NCBI RefSeq assembly: GCF_001654455.1
Contig: NZ_CP015772.1
Span: 4,774,001 to 4,838,000, forward strand
Direction: 5' to 3'
Length of the DNA: 64,000 nucleotides
Origin: Niabella ginsenosidivorans
GTDB taxonomy: Bacteria; Bacteroidota; Bacteroidia; Chitinophagales; Chitinophagaceae
Every line of letters starts with the position of its first letter. Positions within the stretch are counted from its first letter, which is position 1. The position numbers were made by a program, and so were the translations under genes. Of this stretch, positions 63,009-64,000 are shown one piece after another. The notes beneath the pieces are model-generated. The model saw nothing but the letters and a program-made list of their open reading frames with translations. It ran no database searches and was not told the origin of the DNA.

Positions 63009-64000
63009 CTATTTTTCCACCCCAAATTCCACTTCATTAGCCCAGTGCTCTTTCCAATCGGGATGAAAGGCCCTGGAATTGATCTTCGATACACTACGTT
63101 CCCTGGCCAGTTCCATACAGGCGCCGCCGGCACCATCATCGTTGATCCGTGCAGAGAACTTGATGGGTGCGCCCCGGTCGATCGCTTTTTTTACATCGGG
63201 CAGCTCGCTCCAGGGAAGGGCGCATTCCGTGTACAGCGTTTTGCCTTTACGCACGGTTATCAACTTTCCGTTCTTTACAGCACCATCAAAAGGCGATTTG
63301 GGCTGGCGCGGGTAAAAATGCTTACGCGGCATACCCGGAACCAGCATTCTCCAGATCTCAAAGCCACCGCCATATTCCGGGGCCACGGTATTTAACGCAT
63401 ACTCATAATCGGTGCATTTATAACCGATATAACGGGGCATTGTGCCCTTTGCAGCAGCTTCCATACCATCTTCCCCGATGGGGATCACGTTAAATGCGAT
63501 CAGTATATTATCAAACTTTTCGCCGGAAACGCCATCCGGTAATGTAGGTGTTTTACGATAAGTAAATCTCCTTACTCCTTTTGGCCATACCAGCGGCACC
63601 AGATCATCCTGTGCAACCATCGTACAGCGAATGCCTGGCGGTAACGAAGCAGCTGCCCCTGCAAGAGAATAACCCGTTTTACCATAAACACCGATCCAGT
63701 TGCCCTGTGTGTCAAAGTCTTTTGTTATGAGCGCAGCAGCAGCATTGCTGCCAGCAGCGCGGATCCTGTTATCGGACGCATCAAAAAAGATCCCCGCCAG
63801 CTTGGTGGTATTTCTCCAGCTGTCCCAGCTATAAGCTGAACAGCGGATGCGAACGCTTCCCTTTAGATCAAGGCTCAGATAAGCTCCGTTCCACAGGTTT
63901 GCTATTGCAGTTGCCAGTAATTCTTTGCCGCTTTTCCGGTCATATACCGTTACCGAAACATTCCGCTGGTTTGTTGCCGGAAAATAAAGCGTTGTACGGG
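63009..64000 (-). CDS. Unknown protein, C-terminal part (5' end outside window)
   Basis: The minus-strand frame is open from 64000 down to the stop at 63009, so only the last 330 or so residues are visible. It reads through FPATNQRNVSVTVYDRKSGKELLATAIANLWNGA, SWRNTTKLAGIFFDASDNRIR, DFDTQGNWIGVYGKTGYSL and ends in FSARINDDGAGGACMELARERSVSKINSRAFHPDW. The N-terminal visible part looks like a beta-sandwich with substrate-like repeats; the last 150 residues resemble the CBM9-like sandwich in many secreted Bacteroidetes glycan proteins. I cannot name a function. It is the upstream gene of the DUF4380/SGNH unit. Confidence 0.7.
   Translation of the reverse strand, partial: RTTLYFPATNQRNVSVTVYDRKSGKELLATAIANLWNGAYLSLDLKGSVRIRCSAYSWDSWRNTTKLAGIFFDASDNRIRAAGSNAAAALITKDFDTQGNWIGVYGKTGYSLAGAAASLPPGIRCTMVAQDDLVPLVWPKGVRRFTYRKTPTLPDGVSGEKFDNILIAFNVIPIGEDGMEAAAKGTMPRYIGYKCTDYEYALNTVAPEYGGGFEIWRMLVPGMPRKHFYPRQPKSPFDGAVKNGKLITVRKGKTLYTECALPWSELPDVKKAIDRGAPIKFSARINDDGAGGACMELARERSVSKINSRAFHPDWKEHWANEVEFGVEK

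Noticed and set aside
1-64000. CRISPR arrays, tRNA or rRNA genes, prophage or insertion sequences
   Set aside because: No regularly spaced repeats, tRNA-like T-loop sequence in the gaps, or transposase-like or phage-like reading frame was found.

Overview
The window looks like chromosomal DNA of a Bacteroidota bacterium, most likely family Chitinophagaceae (inference). The signs are three SusC/SusD outer-membrane uptake pairs, Bacteroidetes-type promoters (TTTG, about 19-20 bases, then TAnnTTTG), weak ribosome sites, and families largely confined to the phylum (IPExxxVDY, DUF4920, cyclically permuted mutarotase). I saw no tRNA, rRNA, CRISPR array, transposase or prophage gene.

Bases 1-16100 are mostly core genes: the 3' end of recX, a sterol-desaturase-type hydroxylase, an omega-amidase, a PadR regulator with its membrane partner, an S41 peptidase, thiL, an inositol monophosphatase, a GT2 glycosyltransferase, a GH3-type amido synthetase, a LysE exporter, mtgA, an Hpt protein with a LytTR response regulator, a stand-alone atpA with its own promoter and terminator, DUF4920, a pterin dehydratase, IPExxxVDY and DoxX.

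Bases 16138-31320 form a first sugar-utilisation locus that points to amino sugars. A Gfo/Idh oxidoreductase and a sugar isomerase face away from an operon of SusC, SusD, a GH9 hydrolase fused to a NodB-like deacetylase, and an unknown secreted protein. A DeoR repressor gene lies next, then a ROK kinase, an MFS transporter, a SIS-domain isomerase and a GNAT enzyme resembling AAC(3)-I. The word GCGTTTTTATGC occurs twice before susC and once before the ROK gene, inside predicted promoters, and probably marks the DeoR regulon.

Bases 31321-41043 hold a palindrome-rich intergenic block, a SusC/SusD/metallophosphatase operon facing a TetR regulator over a TGAACGTTCA palindrome, a small membrane protein, a 300-base block of nested repeats, and a secreted alpha/beta-hydrolase lipoprotein.

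Bases 41199-45176 are a tight D-amino-acid cluster: GntP/DsdX-type permease, RidA-family protein, D-threonine aldolase/D-serine dehydratase-type enzyme and M19 dipeptidase.

Bases 45471-61282 are a complete host-glycan sialic-acid locus: FadR-type regulator, then on the minus strand SusC, SusD, a GH123-like enzyme, N-acetylneuraminate lyase, sialate mutarotase, MFS transporter, GH33 sialidase, a two-domain sialate O-acetylesterase and an N-acylglucosamine 2-epimerase. Together they would release, import and convert sialic acid to GlcNAc. The ROK kinase 18 kb away could supply the next step; nagA and nagB are not in the window. The window ends in a further minus-strand operon of an SGNH hydrolase, a DUF4380 protein and the C-terminal part of an unknown protein.
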